From NCBI RefSeq assembly GCF_001477625.1, contig NZ_CP013692.1, forward strand, positions 3,162,001-3,226,000: DNA of 64,000 bases. Reading direction: 5' to 3'. This DNA is from Paucibacter sp. KCTC 42545 (lineage in GTDB: Bacteria; Pseudomonadota; Gammaproteobacteria; Burkholderiales; Burkholderiaceae_C). A program made the position numbers and the translations under genes. Position 1 is the stretch's first letter, and each line of letters opens with the position of its first letter. This document shows positions 44,389 through 53,848 of the stretch, one piece after another. The notes beneath the pieces were generated by a model. That model did not search any database, was not told where the DNA came from, and saw only the letters and a list, made by a program, of their open reading frames with translations.

Positions 44389-45284
44389 TAAGCCTGATCG
44401 CTGAGGATTTCGAGCAGCATGGCGTGGGGCACGCGGCCGTCGATGATGTGGACGGCGTTGACACCGCTGCGTGCCGCGTCCAGGGCCGAGGCGATCTTGG
44501 GCAGCATGCCGCCGGAGAGTGTGCCGTCGGCGAACAAGGCGTCGATCTCGCGGGCGCTCAGGTCGGTCAGCAAGTTACCGGCCTTATCCAGCACGCCGGG
44601 CGTGTTGGTCAGCAGCACCAGCTTCTCGGCCTTCAGCACCTCGGCCAGCTTGCCGGCCACCACATCGGCGTTGATGTTGTAGCTCTCGTTCTGCTCACCA
44701 AAGCCGATGGGGCTGATGACGGGAATGAACTGGTCGTCTTGCAAGGCCTTGACCACGCTGGGGTCGATGCTGACGATGTCACCAACCTGGCCGATATCGT
44801 GTTCCTTGGCCGGGTCGTCCTTGTCCACCATCTTGAGCTTTTTGGCGCGGATCATGCCGCCGTCTCGGCCCGTCAGGCCCACGGCCTTGCCGCCGGCCAC
44901 ATTGATCAGGCCGACGATGTCTTGCTGCACCTGGCCGGCCAGCACCCACTCCACCACTTCCATGGTTTCTTCATCGGTGACACGCATGCCTTGAATGAAG
45001 TGACCCTTCTTGCCCAGGCGGCTCAGCGCGCCTTCGATCTGCGGGCCGCCGCCATGCACCACCACCGGGTTCAGGCCCACCAGCTTGAGCAGCACCACGT
45101 CTTCGGCAAAGTCTTGCTGCAGGGCCGGGTCGGTCATGGCATTGCCGCCGTACTTGATGACGATGGTCTTGCCGTGGAACTTGCGGATATAGGGCAAGGC
45201 TTGCGAAAGGATCTCGGCCTTCTCGCGCGGGGCGATCTGGGACACATCCGTGTTGATGGCGGGGGCGGCGGACTCGATTTTCAT
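44364..45284 (-). CDS. argB: Acetylglutamate kinase
   Basis: A 306-residue enzyme phosphorylating N-acetylglutamate, the second step of arginine synthesis. Nucleotide binding is at VIKYGGNAM and substrate binding at [33 protein letters not shown] and [21 protein letters not shown] are conserved blocks, and the end is [11 protein letters not shown] chose ATG 45284 ([10 protein letters not shown]). The N-terminal helix that makes the enzyme hexameric and arginine-sensitive ([18 protein letters not shown]) is present. It is divergent from dtd, with 82 bases between. Confidence 0.97.
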   Translation of the reverse strand: MKIESAAPAINTDVSQIAPREKAEILSQALPYIRKFHGKTIVIKYGGNAMTDPALQQDFAEDVVLLKLVGLNPVVVHGGGPQIEGALSRLGKKGHFIQGMRVTDEETMEVVEWVLAGQVQQDIVGLINVAGGKAVGLTGRDGGMIRAKKLKMVDKDDPAKEHDIGQVGDIVSIDPSVVKALQDDQFIPVISPIGFGEQNESYNINADVVAGKLAEVLKAEKLVLLTNTPGVLDKAGNLLTDLSAREIDALFADGTLSGGMLPKIASALDAARSGVNAVHIIDGRVPHAMLLEILSDQAYGTMIRSH

Positions 45285-45366
45285 GGCGGGCTCTGCAAAA
45301 GACGATGAGAGGAAAGCGCGCTGATTGTAGGGTTGGCCCTGACAATGCGGCCCGAAGGAGATCACC

Positions 45367-45810
45367 GTGATTGCCATTTTGCAAAGAGTCCGCCAAGCCC
45401 AGGTCGAGGTCGAAGGCCGTGTGGTGGGCGCCATTCCCCAAGGCTTGCTGATGCTGGTCTGCGCCGAACCCGGCGACAGCGAGGCGCAGGCCGAGAAATT
45501 GATCAGCAAGACGCTCAAGCTGCGCATCTTCAGCGACGCCGCCGGCAAGATGAATTTGAGCCTGCAAGACATCGGCGGCAGCCTGCTGATCGTCTCGCAA
45601 TTCACGCTGGCTGCCGACTGCGGCAGCGGCAACCGCCCCAGCTTCACCGGCGCTGCCGGCCCTGAGCAAGGGCGCCGGCTCTACGAGCATTGCCTGAGTC
45701 TGGCGCGCAGCCAGCTGGGTGAGAAGGTCGCTGCCGGCGAGTTTGGCGCCGATATGCAGGTCAGCTTGATCAACGACGGGCCGGTGACGATTCCGCTGCG
45801 GATCAACTGA
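45367..45810 (+). CDS. dtd: D-aminoacyl-tRNA deacylase
   Basis: A 147-residue enzyme that removes D-amino acids from tRNA. The conserved SQFTLAADC and the Gly-cisPro motif in NDGPVTIPL form the chiral proofreading site. The start [17 protein letters not shown] is typical; it uses GTG at 45367, as no ATG stands at that place. [22 protein letters not shown] completes the core. It is a single gene divergent from argB. Confidence 0.95.
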   Translation: MIAILQRVRQAQVEVEGRVVGAIPQGLLMLVCAEPGDSEAQAEKLISKTLKLRIFSDAAGKMNLSLQDIGGSLLIVSQFTLAADCGSGNRPSFTGAAGPEQGRRLYEHCLSLARSQLGEKVAAGEFGADMQVSLINDGPVTIPLRIN

Positions 45811-45837
45811 GGCGGCTTGGGCCGCCGGCTGCTGCGC

Positions 45838-46851
45838 CTAATTCGCAAACTCACCGGCGGCGCGAATCACCGCGCCCCATTTGCTGAGTTCAGATTTGAC
45901 GAAGCGCTTGTGCTCCGGCCCCTGGCTGCGCGCGTCCTGCACCACCGAGGCGCCACCCGCTGTCGCATTGGCCTGAAACACCGGATCAGACCGGGCTTGC
46001 TGCAGCGCCGCGGCCAGTGCCTCCAACACCGGCTTGGGCGTGCCATGGGGGGCGTAGACGCCATGCCAAACCGTCACGGAAAAGCCTTTCAAACCCAGCT
46101 CGCTGAGGGTGGGCACTTCCGCCAAGCCGGGCACATCCAGGCGCTGCGGGCTGGTCACGGCATAGGCCCGCAACTTGTTCTTGGACAGCAGCGCCACCGT
46201 GTCGGTGCTTTGGTTGCACATCAGGTCGACCTGGCCGGTCAATAAATCAGCCATGGCCGGCGAGGCGCCGCGGTAACGCACGCTGCGCAAGTCCATCTGC
46301 GTCACGCTGCGGAACAGCAAGCCGCAGAGTTGGGAGGCCGAACCCTGGCCGGCATTGGCCAAATTGACCTTGCCCCGGTTGGCCACCATCCACTGGCTCA
46401 GCTCCGCATAGCTCTTGGCCGGCAAGCCCGGCCGCCCCACCAGCACCATGGGCACTTCTTGCAGCAGGCCCAGGTACTCAAAGTCGTCCAGGGTGTTGTA
46501 GGCCAGGCTGGGGTAGAGCGCCGGCGCCGTGGCCATGCCGATGTGATGCAGCAGCAAGGTGTAGCCATCGGGCGCGGCTCGCGCCACCTTGGCGGCACCC
46601 ACCGTGCCGCCAGCCCCGCCGATATGTTCGATCTGCACCGCCACGCCCAGCGGCTTGCGCAAGGCTTCGGCCAGGCTGCGCGCCAACTGATCGGTGGGGC
46701 CGCCGGCCGGAAAAGGCACGACCAAGGTCACCGCGTGGTCCGGATAGGCGCCATGGGCGGGCGAAACGGCCGCCAAGCCAATGGCCACCATGCTGAGCAT
46801 GGCGCCAACCCACCCTGCGCGCTTGGCGCGCTGCTTGTTCTGTGTCATCAC
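45838..46851 (-). CDS. Bug-family tripartite tricarboxylate transporter substrate-binding protein
   Basis: A 337-residue periplasmic solute-binding protein of the Bug (TctC) family, very numerous in Burkholderiales. The signal peptide runs to about residue 34 (SPAHGA). The mature start YPDHAVTLVVPFPAGGPTDQLARSLAEAL, the GGAGGTVGAAKVARAAPDGYTLLLHH block and the PVLEALAAALQQA C-terminal stretch are diagnostic. The ligand is a carboxylic acid or similar small molecule, not predictable. No TctA/TctB membrane genes adjoin it, which is common for this family. It lies downstream of the CoA-ligase gene on the same strand but with a 104-base gap. Confidence 0.92.
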   Translation of the reverse strand: MMTQNKQRAKRAGWVGAMLSMVAIGLAAVSPAHGAYPDHAVTLVVPFPAGGPTDQLARSLAEALRKPLGVAVQIEHIGGAGGTVGAAKVARAAPDGYTLLLHHIGMATAPALYPSLAYNTLDDFEYLGLLQEVPMVLVGRPGLPAKSYAELSQWMVANRGKVNLANAGQGSASQLCGLLFRSVTQMDLRSVRYRGASPAMADLLTGQVDLMCNQSTDTVALLSKNKLRAYAVTSPQRLDVPGLAEVPTLSELGLKGFSVTVWHGVYAPHGTPKPVLEALAAALQQARSDPVFQANATAGGASVVQDARSQGPEHKRFVKSELSKWGAVIRAAGEFAN

Positions 46852-46955
46852 TCCCTGCTTTGCTGAGACGGTCTAGGCCCTGGCATGCTAGGAGCGGAAT
46901 CCGCCCCACCCATACTGGGAACTACGTAAGCGCAGAGTGAAGGGCGACAGGCAAC

Positions 46956-48248
46956 TCAGGCCAAGCTGCGCGAGTCTTGCACCAACAAGCCGTCATTGGG
47001 CAGGCTGCCGGGCGGCAGCAACTCCACCTCGCAGCGCAGCTTGGTGATGTCGCGCAAGGCCTGGGCCAGGCGCTCACTCAAACCCTCAGCGGCCTGCGCC
47101 ACCTCGGCCTTCAAGCTCATGCGGTCTTGCGCCATTTCGCCCTCCACCACCAGGCGGGCGCGCAGCAGCTCGGGGAAGCGCCGCATCAGCTCGGCCACTT
47201 GCGAAGCATGGACAAACATGCCGCGCACCTTGGCCGACTGGTCGGCACGGCCCAACCAGCCCTTGATGCGGGCATTGCTGCGGCCGGTCGGGCAGCGGCC
47301 CGGCAAGATGGCCGAGAGGTCGCCGGTGCCGAAGCGGATCAGCGGATAGTCTGGCGTCAGCGTGGTCACCACCAATTCACCCACCTCGCCCTCGGGCAAG
47401 GGCTCGCCGCTGCCGGGGCGCACGATCTCCACAATCACGCCTTCGGCCAGCACCATGCCTTCGCGGGCCGAGGTCTCGTAGGCGATCAGCCCCAGGTCGG
47501 CGGTGGCATAGCACTGATAGCCCGTCACCCCGCGCGCCGCAAACCAATCGCGCAGCGCCGGCGTGAAAGCCTCGCCGCTGAACAAGGCCTTGGTGATGGA
47601 GGAGACATCAGCACCGGTCTGCGCCGCCTTCTCAAGCAAGATGCGCAAAAAGCTCGGCGTGCCCACATAGCCTTGCGGGCGCAGCTCGGCAATCGCCTGC
47701 AGCTGCAACTCGGTATTGCCCACGCCGCCCGGGAACACGCTGCAGCCCAGGGCATGGGCGCCACCTTCCATCATGGCGCCGGCAGGCGTGAGGTGGTAGC
47801 TGAAGCTGTTGTGCAACAAATCGCCCGGGCGCATGCCGGCGGCGAACAGCGCGCGCGCCACACGCCAGAAGTCGGGCGCCATGCCTTCGGGTTCGTAAAT
47901 CGTGCCGGGCGACTGGAACACGCGCCGCACGCCCTGTTGGGCGCCCAGTCCGGACCAGCCGATGGCGGAGAAACCGCCGAAGGGGTCGCCATGACCAGAC
48001 TGACGTTTGGCCTGCTGGCGCGCCAGCAACTCGCTCTTGCGCGTCACCGGCAAGCTGGCCAACGCCGCCCGGCTGCTGACGCCGGCGGCATCGATGCCGG
48101 CGAACAGTTCAGCGAAGGCGGCCGTGTGGGCCTGCGCATGCGCCACCTGGCGCGGCAAGGCGGCCAACAAGGCCTGCTCGCGGGCGCCGGCTTCTACGGT
48201 TTCCTGCGCGTCATAAAAATGACTGTGACTACTGCTGCTACTGCTCAT
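46956..48248 (-). CDS. PaaK-like phenylacetate-CoA ligase family protein
   Basis: A 430-residue acyl-adenylate-forming enzyme of the phenylacetate-CoA ligase family. The AMP-binding pattern includes FQSPGTIYEPEGM, SFLRILLEKAAQTGADVSSITKALFSGEAFTP, YATADLGLIAYE, and TPDYPLIRFGTGDLSAI, followed by GWLGRADQSAKVRGMFVHASQVAELM. It activates an aromatic or other carboxylic acid with CoA. Its start overlaps the stop of the small unknown gene (ATGA). A serine-rich N-terminus (MSSSSSSHSHFYDAQETVE) precedes. It is last of the ABC-ligase cluster, whose importer may supply its substrate. Confidence 0.88.
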   Translation of the reverse strand: MSSSSSSHSHFYDAQETVEAGAREQALLAALPRQVAHAQAHTAAFAELFAGIDAAGVSSRAALASLPVTRKSELLARQQAKRQSGHGDPFGGFSAIGWSGLGAQQGVRRVFQSPGTIYEPEGMAPDFWRVARALFAAGMRPGDLLHNSFSYHLTPAGAMMEGGAHALGCSVFPGGVGNTELQLQAIAELRPQGYVGTPSFLRILLEKAAQTGADVSSITKALFSGEAFTPALRDWFAARGVTGYQCYATADLGLIAYETSAREGMVLAEGVIVEIVRPGSGEPLPEGEVGELVVTTLTPDYPLIRFGTGDLSAILPGRCPTGRSNARIKGWLGRADQSAKVRGMFVHASQVAELMRRFPELLRARLVVEGEMAQDRMSLKAEVAQAAEGLSERLAQALRDITKLRCEVELLPPGSLPNDGLLVQDSRSLA

Positions 48249-48553
48249 GGTGTTTCATCCGTCCAGCGCGCCAGGCGGCGCTTGATTTCGTCCAGCAGCG
48301 CGCGCACATCGGCGCTGCTTTTGCACACCCGCACATCCCACTCCGGCCGCTGCGCCGGGCGCTTGGCCAAGCGGGCATGCAGCTGGCCTGCACTGTCGCC
48401 CTCACCCAAGCTCAGCATCAGCAAGACCTGACCCTGCAAGCTGAAGCGGTCGCCTTGCGCCTGCAGCGAACGCATATCACGCAAATTGCGCTTGAGCGTC
48501 AGCAAGGCCTCCTCGGCCTTGAAGGCGGGCGGCGCGAAGAAGTCGTCATTCAT
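48245..48553 (-). CDS. Unknown 102-residue protein in the ABC-ligase cluster
   Basis: A small soluble protein with no domain I recognise: MNDDFFAPPAFKAEEALLTLKRNLRDM at the start, then a beta-like stretch RFSLQGQVLLMLSLGEGDSAGQLHARLAKRP, WDVRVCKSSADVRALLDEIKRRLARW at the end. One cysteine is present. I chose the ATG 48553, nine bases after a GGAG; ATG 48559 is an alternative. The stop overlaps the PaaK-like start and the gene begins about 20 bases behind the LivF-like gene, so it is tied to both by translation. The helix-strand-helix pattern suggests a small binding or accessory protein, a guess only. Confidence 0.8.
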   Translation of the reverse strand: MNDDFFAPPAFKAEEALLTLKRNLRDMRSLQAQGDRFSLQGQVLLMLSLGEGDSAGQLHARLAKRPAQRPEWDVRVCKSSADVRALLDEIKRRLARWTDETP

Positions 48554-48570
48554 GGCCATACGCTCCGGCC

Positions 48571-49377
48571 TCAAGCCAGCCAGCGCTTGCGGCGCTTGTA
48601 GCTCTTCACGTCCTTGAAGCTCTTGCGGTCGCCACCACCCGTGCCGAGGTAGAACTCCTTGACGTCTTCGTTCTCGCGCAGGGCATGGGCTTCGCCGTCC
48701 ATCACGACGCGGCCGCTTTCCAGGATGTAGCCGTAGTCGGCATAACGCAGCGCCATATTGGTGTTTTGCTCGGCCAGCAAGAAGGTCACGCCTTCCTTGA
48801 CGTTGAGGTCTTTGACGATCTCAAACACCTCTTCGACGATTTGCGGCGCCAGGCCCATCGAGGGCTCATCCAGCAGCACCATGCGCGGATTGGCCATCAG
48901 GGCGCGGCCGATGGCGCACATCTGCTGCTCGCCGCCCGAGGTGTAAGCAGCCTGGCTGCTGCGCCGGGTTTTGAGGCGCGGGAAGTAGTTGTAGACCTTG
49001 TCCAGCGTCTGCTGCACCGCCGCCTTGCCGTCCTTGCGGGTGTAGGCGCCGGTGAGCAGGTTTTCTTCGATGCTGAGGTGGGCAAAGCAATGCCGACCCT
49101 CCATCACTTGCACCACGCCGCGGTTGACCATCTCAGAGGTGCTGAGCTTTTCGATCCGCTCGCCGCGCAGCTCGATGCTGCCCTTGGTGACTTCGCCGCG
49201 CTCACCTTCCAGCAGATTGCTGACGGCCCGCAAGGTGGTCGTTTTGCCCGCGCCATTGCCGCCCAGCAAGGCCACCACGGCACCTTCCTTGACCTGCAAG
49301 GACACGCCTTTGAGCACCAGGATCACATGGTTGTAGATGACCTCGATGCCGTTCACATTCAGCAGCACATTGCTCAT
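48571..49377 (-). CDS. Branched-chain-type ABC transporter ATPase (LivF-like)
   Basis: A 268-residue ATPase of the HAAT (branched-chain amino acid) importer class. Walker A is GGNGAGKTTT, the signature is TSGGEQQMCAIGRALMANP, Walker B is MVLLDEPSMGLAP, and the switch His is replaced (EQNTNMALRYADYGY is the family pattern). A basic tail, GGGDRKSFKDVKSYKRRKRWLA, follows the ATPase. It works with the LivG-like, LivH-like and LivM-like proteins encoded upstream. It is separated from the binding protein gene by a 148-base stretch full of hairpins. Confidence 0.93.
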   Translation of the reverse strand: MSNVLLNVNGIEVIYNHVILVLKGVSLQVKEGAVVALLGGNGAGKTTTLRAVSNLLEGERGEVTKGSIELRGERIEKLSTSEMVNRGVVQVMEGRHCFAHLSIEENLLTGAYTRKDGKAAVQQTLDKVYNYFPRLKTRRSSQAAYTSGGEQQMCAIGRALMANPRMVLLDEPSMGLAPQIVEEVFEIVKDLNVKEGVTFLLAEQNTNMALRYADYGYILESGRVVMDGEAHALRENEDVKEFYLGTGGGDRKSFKDVKSYKRRKRWLA

Positions 49378-49407
49378 TCTTGCCTCTTCAAATCAGCCTC
49401 GATCCTT

Positions 49408-49535
49408 CCCCGCCCCTCGGGGGCGGGGCCAGGGGTGGGGCCTCGGTGCCCCGCCCTCCTGGAGGGCGGGGATGGGGTGGGAGCCCAATAGAAATGGCGT
49501 AGCCAATCCTGATTCGCGCAGCGAGTCAGGATTGG
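49408..49535. repeat. Three GC-rich hairpins after the binding-protein gene
   Basis: Reading along: a 9-bp stem (49408-49416 with 49420-49428), an 11-bp stem (49449-49459 with 49461-49471, one-base gap) and a 15-bp stem with one G-T pair (49503-49517 with 49521-49535, overlapping the stop of the binding-protein gene). No T-run follows. They probably protect the binding-protein part of the mRNA and lower expression of the genes behind. Confidence 0.75.
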
Positions 49536-50854
49536 CAGTCCGCGGGCGTGCGGCGCTCCAGCTTCTTCTCCGTGGCGTACTTATCGGCCGCGGCCTTCAC
49601 CATGGGCTTGATGATTTGCTCGTCGGCCTGGTACCAGTCAGACGAGAAATTCCACTTGGCGCCGTCCCAGCTGTGCACGCGCGCCCAGCTCGATCCCATA
49701 TGGTCCTGACAGGAGGTGCTGATGGGGCGCATCACGCCGGCAAAGCCCAGCGCGTCCAGGCGCTTTTGGTCCAGCGCCAGGTTTTCCAGGCCCCAGCGCA
49801 CTTGCTCGGCATTCATGACCTTGCCCTTGCCGAAGCGCTCTTGCGCGCGGCGCACCGCCTCCACACCCAGCATCTGAATGATCAGGCCACGGGTGTAGAG
49901 CACCGAGCCAACTTCTTCCTTGGGACCAGTGCCCTCGCCCTTGCCGTGCACGTACTTCAGGATGTCCTGAATCACCTTAGGCGCCTGGCCTGAGGTGTTC
50001 AGCGCCAGCGCGTTATAGCCCTTGGCGCCCTCGCCCACGTCCTTGACATCGGGCTCAGCGCCTGCCCACCAAACGCCGTACATCTTCTCGCGCGGGTAGC
50101 CGGTGGCTTGCGCTTCCTTCAGCGCGGTGGAGTTCATCACGCCCCAGCCCCACAGCAGCACATAGTCGGGGCGCTGCTGACGCACTTGCAACCAGGCGGA
50201 CTTCTGCTCGACGCCAGGCGCCGTGACCGGAATCTTGATCAGCTCAAAGCCGTGCATCTTCTGGCGCTCGTCCAGCAAGGGCATGGGCTCTTTGCCGAAG
50301 GGCGAGTCGTGATAAACCAGGGCGATCTTCTTGCCCTTGAGCTTGTCGAAGCCGCCCTCCTTCTTGGCCAGATGCTGGATCAGCATGTCAGCCGCCGTCC
50401 AGTAGCTGCCCATCAGAGGGAAGTTCCACTTGAAGACATTGCCGTCTTGCGAGGCAGCCAGGCCGTAGCCGAGGGTGACCAGGGGGATCTTGTCCTTGAT
50501 GACCTTGTCGGTCAGCGCGAAGGTGATGCCGGTGGCCTGCGGGTCGAACAGCGAGGGGTTCTTGCCCTTCAGGCGCTCATAACATTCCACGCCTTTGTCG
50601 GTGGCGTAGCCGGTTTCGCATTCTTCAAACGTGACCTTGACGCCGTTGATGCCGCCATCGCGGGCATTGATCATCTTGATGTAGTCCTGCTTGCCATTGG
50701 CCCAGGGCGTGCCATTGGGCGCATAGGGGCCGGTGCGGTAGACCAGCAGGGGGAAGAATTGTTCCTTGGCCTGGGCCACGGCCTCAGTCACTAGCCCGGC
50801 AAGGCTCAGGGCCGCCAGGCTTGACGCAATCGCAAAGCTCTTCAGTGTGGACAT
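49526..50854 (-). CDS. ABC transporter substrate-binding protein (LivK/HAAT type)
   Basis: A 442-residue periplasmic binding protein. The signal peptide is residues 1-28 (ending EAVAQA). The mature start EQFFPLLVYRTGPYAPNGTPWANGKQDYIKMINARDGGINGVKV is of the type I periplasmic binding fold, longer than amino acid-binding LivK. Cysteines at ECETGYATDKGVECYERL and near the end (TSCQDH, ADCQS) may form disulfides. GGAG stands ten bases before ATG 50854. The ligand is unknown; nearby CoA ligases suggest a carboxylic or aromatic acid. Confidence 0.92.
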   Translation of the reverse strand: MSTLKSFAIASSLAALSLAGLVTEAVAQAKEQFFPLLVYRTGPYAPNGTPWANGKQDYIKMINARDGGINGVKVTFEECETGYATDKGVECYERLKGKNPSLFDPQATGITFALTDKVIKDKIPLVTLGYGLAASQDGNVFKWNFPLMGSYWTAADMLIQHLAKKEGGFDKLKGKKIALVYHDSPFGKEPMPLLDERQKMHGFELIKIPVTAPGVEQKSAWLQVRQQRPDYVLLWGWGVMNSTALKEAQATGYPREKMYGVWWAGAEPDVKDVGEGAKGYNALALNTSGQAPKVIQDILKYVHGKGEGTGPKEEVGSVLYTRGLIIQMLGVEAVRRAQERFGKGKVMNAEQVRWGLENLALDQKRLDALGFAGVMRPISTSCQDHMGSSWARVHSWDGAKWNFSSDWYQADEQIIKPMVKAAADKYATEKKLERRTPADCQS

Positions 50855-50943
50855 GATGATTTGTCTCCTGTGATGGGCACTCAGCGGTGCTTTGTTGTGG
50901 ATGGGAAAAACGCGGGGCAATCCAAACGAATCAAACAAGCAAA

Positions 50944-52008
50944 TCAGTGAGGGAAAGGCCAGAGACGCAACTTCTCTTTGGCCGTTGACCACAGCCGCGC
51001 CAAGCCGTGCGGCTCTTTGATGAGGAAGAAGATGATCAGTGCGCCGAACACCATCAACTCCAGGTGCGAGGCCGTTTCGGTGCCGATCTGCAAGCCCATG
51101 GCGGCCGGCAATTGGTTCAGCACAATCGGCAAGAAGATGATGAAGGCGGCGCCAAAGAAGCTGCCCATCACCGAACCCAGGCCGCCGATGATGATCATGA
51201 ACAGGAGCTGAAAGCTGCGGTCGATGGAGAAGGCCGCCGGCTCCCAGCTGCCCAGGTGCACAAAGCCCCACAGCGCGCCGGCCACGCCGACGATGAAGCT
51301 GCTGACCGCAAAAGCGGTGAGCTTGGCGTAGACCGGGCGGATGCCGATGACGGCTGCGGCCACATCCATATCCCGCATGGCCATCCACTCGCGGCCGATG
51401 GCGCCACGCACCAGGTTCTTGGTCAGCAAGGCGAACAAGACCACAAAGCTCAGGCAGAACAAATACTTCTGTGCCGGCGTGTCGATGGCATGGCCCCAGA
51501 CGCTCAGCTCCGACACCGAGACATTGCCCGAGGACGAGTTATTGGTGAACCACTTGATGCGCAGAAAAGCCCAGTCGCAAAAGAACTGCGCCGCCAGCGT
51601 TGCCACCGCCAGATACAAGCCCTTGATGCGCAGCGAGGGAATGCCGAACAGCACGCCCACGGCGGTGGCGCACAGGCCACCCAGCAAGATGGAGCCAATC
51701 AGCGGCATATGCTCAACACGCACCTGAAAGTTGTAGGCCGCGTAAGCGCCCACCGCCATGAAGGCACCGGTGCCCAACGAGATCTGCCCGCAATAACCCA
51801 CCAGCACATTCAGGCCCAGGGCCGCCAGCGAGAGGATCAGAAAAGGAATCAGGATGGCGCTGAAGAAATAGTCGCTGGCCAGCCAGGGCGTCAACACAAA
51901 GGCCAGCAGCAGCAAGCCGGCAATGGCGATCTTGTCCTGCCGGATGGTGAAGATCTGGCTGTCGGCGCGATAGCTCGTTTTGAACTGGCCGTTCTCACGG
52001 TAGAGCAT
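50944..52008 (-). CDS. Branched-chain-type ABC permease (LivM-like)
   Basis: A 354-residue permease with about nine hydrophobic helices. The first is KIAIAGLLLLAFVLTPWLASDYFFSAILIPFLILSLAALGLNVLVGYCGQISLG, containing the family G-Q-hydrophobic-S-L-G motif. VRGAIGREWMAMRDMDVAAAVIGI is the EAA-like cytoplasmic loop that contacts the ATPase, and GGLGSVMGSFFGAAFIIFLP is the second conserved loop. It pairs with the LivH-like permease encoded 112 bases upstream. The gap before the binding-protein gene is 89 bases. Confidence 0.92.
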   Translation of the reverse strand: MLYRENGQFKTSYRADSQIFTIRQDKIAIAGLLLLAFVLTPWLASDYFFSAILIPFLILSLAALGLNVLVGYCGQISLGTGAFMAVGAYAAYNFQVRVEHMPLIGSILLGGLCATAVGVLFGIPSLRIKGLYLAVATLAAQFFCDWAFLRIKWFTNNSSSGNVSVSELSVWGHAIDTPAQKYLFCLSFVVLFALLTKNLVRGAIGREWMAMRDMDVAAAVIGIRPVYAKLTAFAVSSFIVGVAGALWGFVHLGSWEPAAFSIDRSFQLLFMIIIGGLGSVMGSFFGAAFIIFLPIVLNQLPAAMGLQIGTETASHLELMVFGALIIFFLIKEPHGLARLWSTAKEKLRLWPFPH

Positions 52009-52120
52009 GGTGGGTGTCCTTGATGTTCTTTTGACTTTGGCCGCTCACTGCGTTCGCTTAACTTCGCTCAAGTCGCTTAGTTGTTCGAAGTTGGCCGGCA
52101 TCGAAAACTCTTTGCCCGCG

Positions 52121-53050
52121 TCATACGCGGTCAATGATTTTTTCGCCGAAAAGACCCTGCGGCCTAACGAGCAAAAACAGCAGCGCCAGCACATAGGCAA
52201 ACCAGATTTCGATGCCGCCGCCCATCAGCGGCCCCAGATAGACCTCGGAGACTTTCTCGCCCACGCCGATCACCAGGCCACCGATGATGGCGCCGGGCAC
52301 CGAGGTCAGCCCGCCCAGAATCACCACCGGCAAGGCCTTCAACGCCACCAGCGAGAGCGAGAACTGCACCCCCAGCTTGCTGCCCCAGATCACGCCGGCC
52401 ACCAGGGCCACGAAACCGGCCACGGCCCAGACGATGACCCAGATGCGGGAGAGTGGAATGCCGATGGACTGCGCGGCCTGATGGTCATCGGCCACCGCCC
52501 GCAGGGCGCGGCCGGTCGAGGTCTTCTGGAAAAACAGCGCCAGCAAGATCACCATGGCCGCGGCAATCAGCGCGGCATACAGGTCTTCTTTATTAACCAG
52601 CACGCCGCCCTCAAAGGTTTTCTCGAACAGAAAGATCGGGTCCTTGGGCATGCCCACATCGATCTTGTAGATGTCCGAGCCGAACAGGGTCTGGCCCATG
52701 CCCTCGAGCAGATAGGTCACGCCGATGGTGGCCATCAAGAGCGTGATGCCTTCTTGATTGACCAGCTTGCCCAAAACCCAGCGCTCAATCGCCCAAGCCA
52801 CCGCCAGCATCACCAGCATGGCCAGCACAAAGCCCAGCACATTGACGAGGATGGGCTGGCTGATGCCGGTCCACTGCGGAATCCACTCGGTGAAGCGCGC
52901 CATCGCCAGGGCAGCGAACAGCACCATCGCGCCCTGCGCAAAGTTGAACACCCCGCTGGCCTTGTAAATCAACACAAAGCCCAGCGCGATGAGCGAATAA
53001 AGCATGCCCGTCATCAGGCCGCCGAAGATGGTTTCAATCACAAATCCCAT
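52121..53050 (-). CDS. Branched-chain-type ABC permease (LivH-like)
   Basis: A 309-residue permease with about eight helices. GMLYSLIALGFVLIYKASGVFNFAQGAMVLFAA is the family start; TSTGRALRAVADDHQAAQSIGIPLSR is the EAA-like loop, and GGLTSVPGAIIGGLVIGVGEKVSEVY is the second conserved loop. It forms the membrane channel with the LivM-like protein. It lies 11 bases behind the LivG-like gene. The 112 bases after it hold only a short AACTTCG/CGAAGTT inverted repeat near 52060-52092. Confidence 0.93.
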   Translation of the reverse strand: MGFVIETIFGGLMTGMLYSLIALGFVLIYKASGVFNFAQGAMVLFAALAMARFTEWIPQWTGISQPILVNVLGFVLAMLVMLAVAWAIERWVLGKLVNQEGITLLMATIGVTYLLEGMGQTLFGSDIYKIDVGMPKDPIFLFEKTFEGGVLVNKEDLYAALIAAAMVILLALFFQKTSTGRALRAVADDHQAAQSIGIPLSRIWVIVWAVAGFVALVAGVIWGSKLGVQFSLSLVALKALPVVILGGLTSVPGAIIGGLVIGVGEKVSEVYLGPLMGGGIEIWFAYVLALLFLLVRPQGLFGEKIIDRV

Positions 53051-53061
53051 GGCGACATTCC

Positions 53062-53847
53062 TTAATGGCTGGTGCCTAAGTAGGCACGGATGACGTCTTC
53101 ATTGCCGCGCACCTCATCGGGCGCGCCATCGCCAATCTTCTTGCCGTAGTCCAGCACGACCACCCGGTCCGAGATGTCCATCACCACGCCCATGTCATGC
53201 TCGATCAGCACGATGGTGGTGCCGAACTCTTGGTTGACGTCGAGGATGAAGCGGCACATGTCCTGCTTCTCTTCCACATTCATGCCGGCCATGGGCTCAT
53301 CCAGCAGCAAGACCTGCGGCTCCATGGCCAGGGCGCGGCCCAAGTCCACGCGCTTTTGCAAGCCATAGGGCAAGCGACCCACGGGGGTCTTGCGATAGGG
53401 CTGGATTTCCAGGAAGTCGATGATGCGTTCGACCTTCTCGCGCTGCGCCATTTCCTCGCGCTCGGCCGGACCCCAGCGCAGCGCTTGCAGCAAGAGGCCG
53501 GTCTTCATATGCAGGGTGCGGCCGGTCATGATGTTGTCCAGCACGCTCATGCCTTTGAACAAGGCCAGATTCTGGAAGGTTCGTGCCACCCCCATCTCCG
53601 CCACCTGCCGCGAGCTGAGGTGTTTGAAGGTCTTGCCCCGGAAGGCGATGGAGCCCTGCTGCGGCTGGTAGACGCCGTTGATGCAGTTCAGCATCGAGCT
53701 TTTGCCCGCGCCGTTAGGGCCGATGATGGCGCGCACCTCATGCTCGCGCACATCGAAGGAGATGTCCGTCAGCGCCTTCACGCCGCCGAAGGCCAGGCTG
53801 ATGTTCTTGATGTCGAGGATGACCTCGCCGATTTTTTTGCTGCTCAT
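53062..53847 (-). CDS. Branched-chain-type ABC transporter ATPase (LivG-like)
   Basis: A 261-residue ATPase. Walker A is GPNGAGKSSM; the signature area is RLPYGLQKRVDLGRALAMEP, Walker B is VLLLDEPMAGMN, and the switch His is in LIEHDMGVVMDISDR. FEHVARTFQN-like GVARTFQNLALFKGMSVLDNIM is the Q-loop region. The start is ATG 53847 (MSSKKIGEVILDIK), one base after the synthetase stop. It acts as a pair with the LivF-like ATPase. Confidence 0.94.
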   Translation of the reverse strand: MSSKKIGEVILDIKNISLAFGGVKALTDISFDVREHEVRAIIGPNGAGKSSMLNCINGVYQPQQGSIAFRGKTFKHLSSRQVAEMGVARTFQNLALFKGMSVLDNIMTGRTLHMKTGLLLQALRWGPAEREEMAQREKVERIIDFLEIQPYRKTPVGRLPYGLQKRVDLGRALAMEPQVLLLDEPMAGMNVEEKQDMCRFILDVNQEFGTTIVLIEHDMGVVMDISDRVVVLDYGKKIGDGAPDEVRGNEDVIRAYLGTSH

Positions 53848-53848
53848 T

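Noticed and set aside
43815..45308. 497-residue frame on the plus strand
   Set aside because: Antisense to the HAD gene and argB, and reads through the repeat patch; no RBS.
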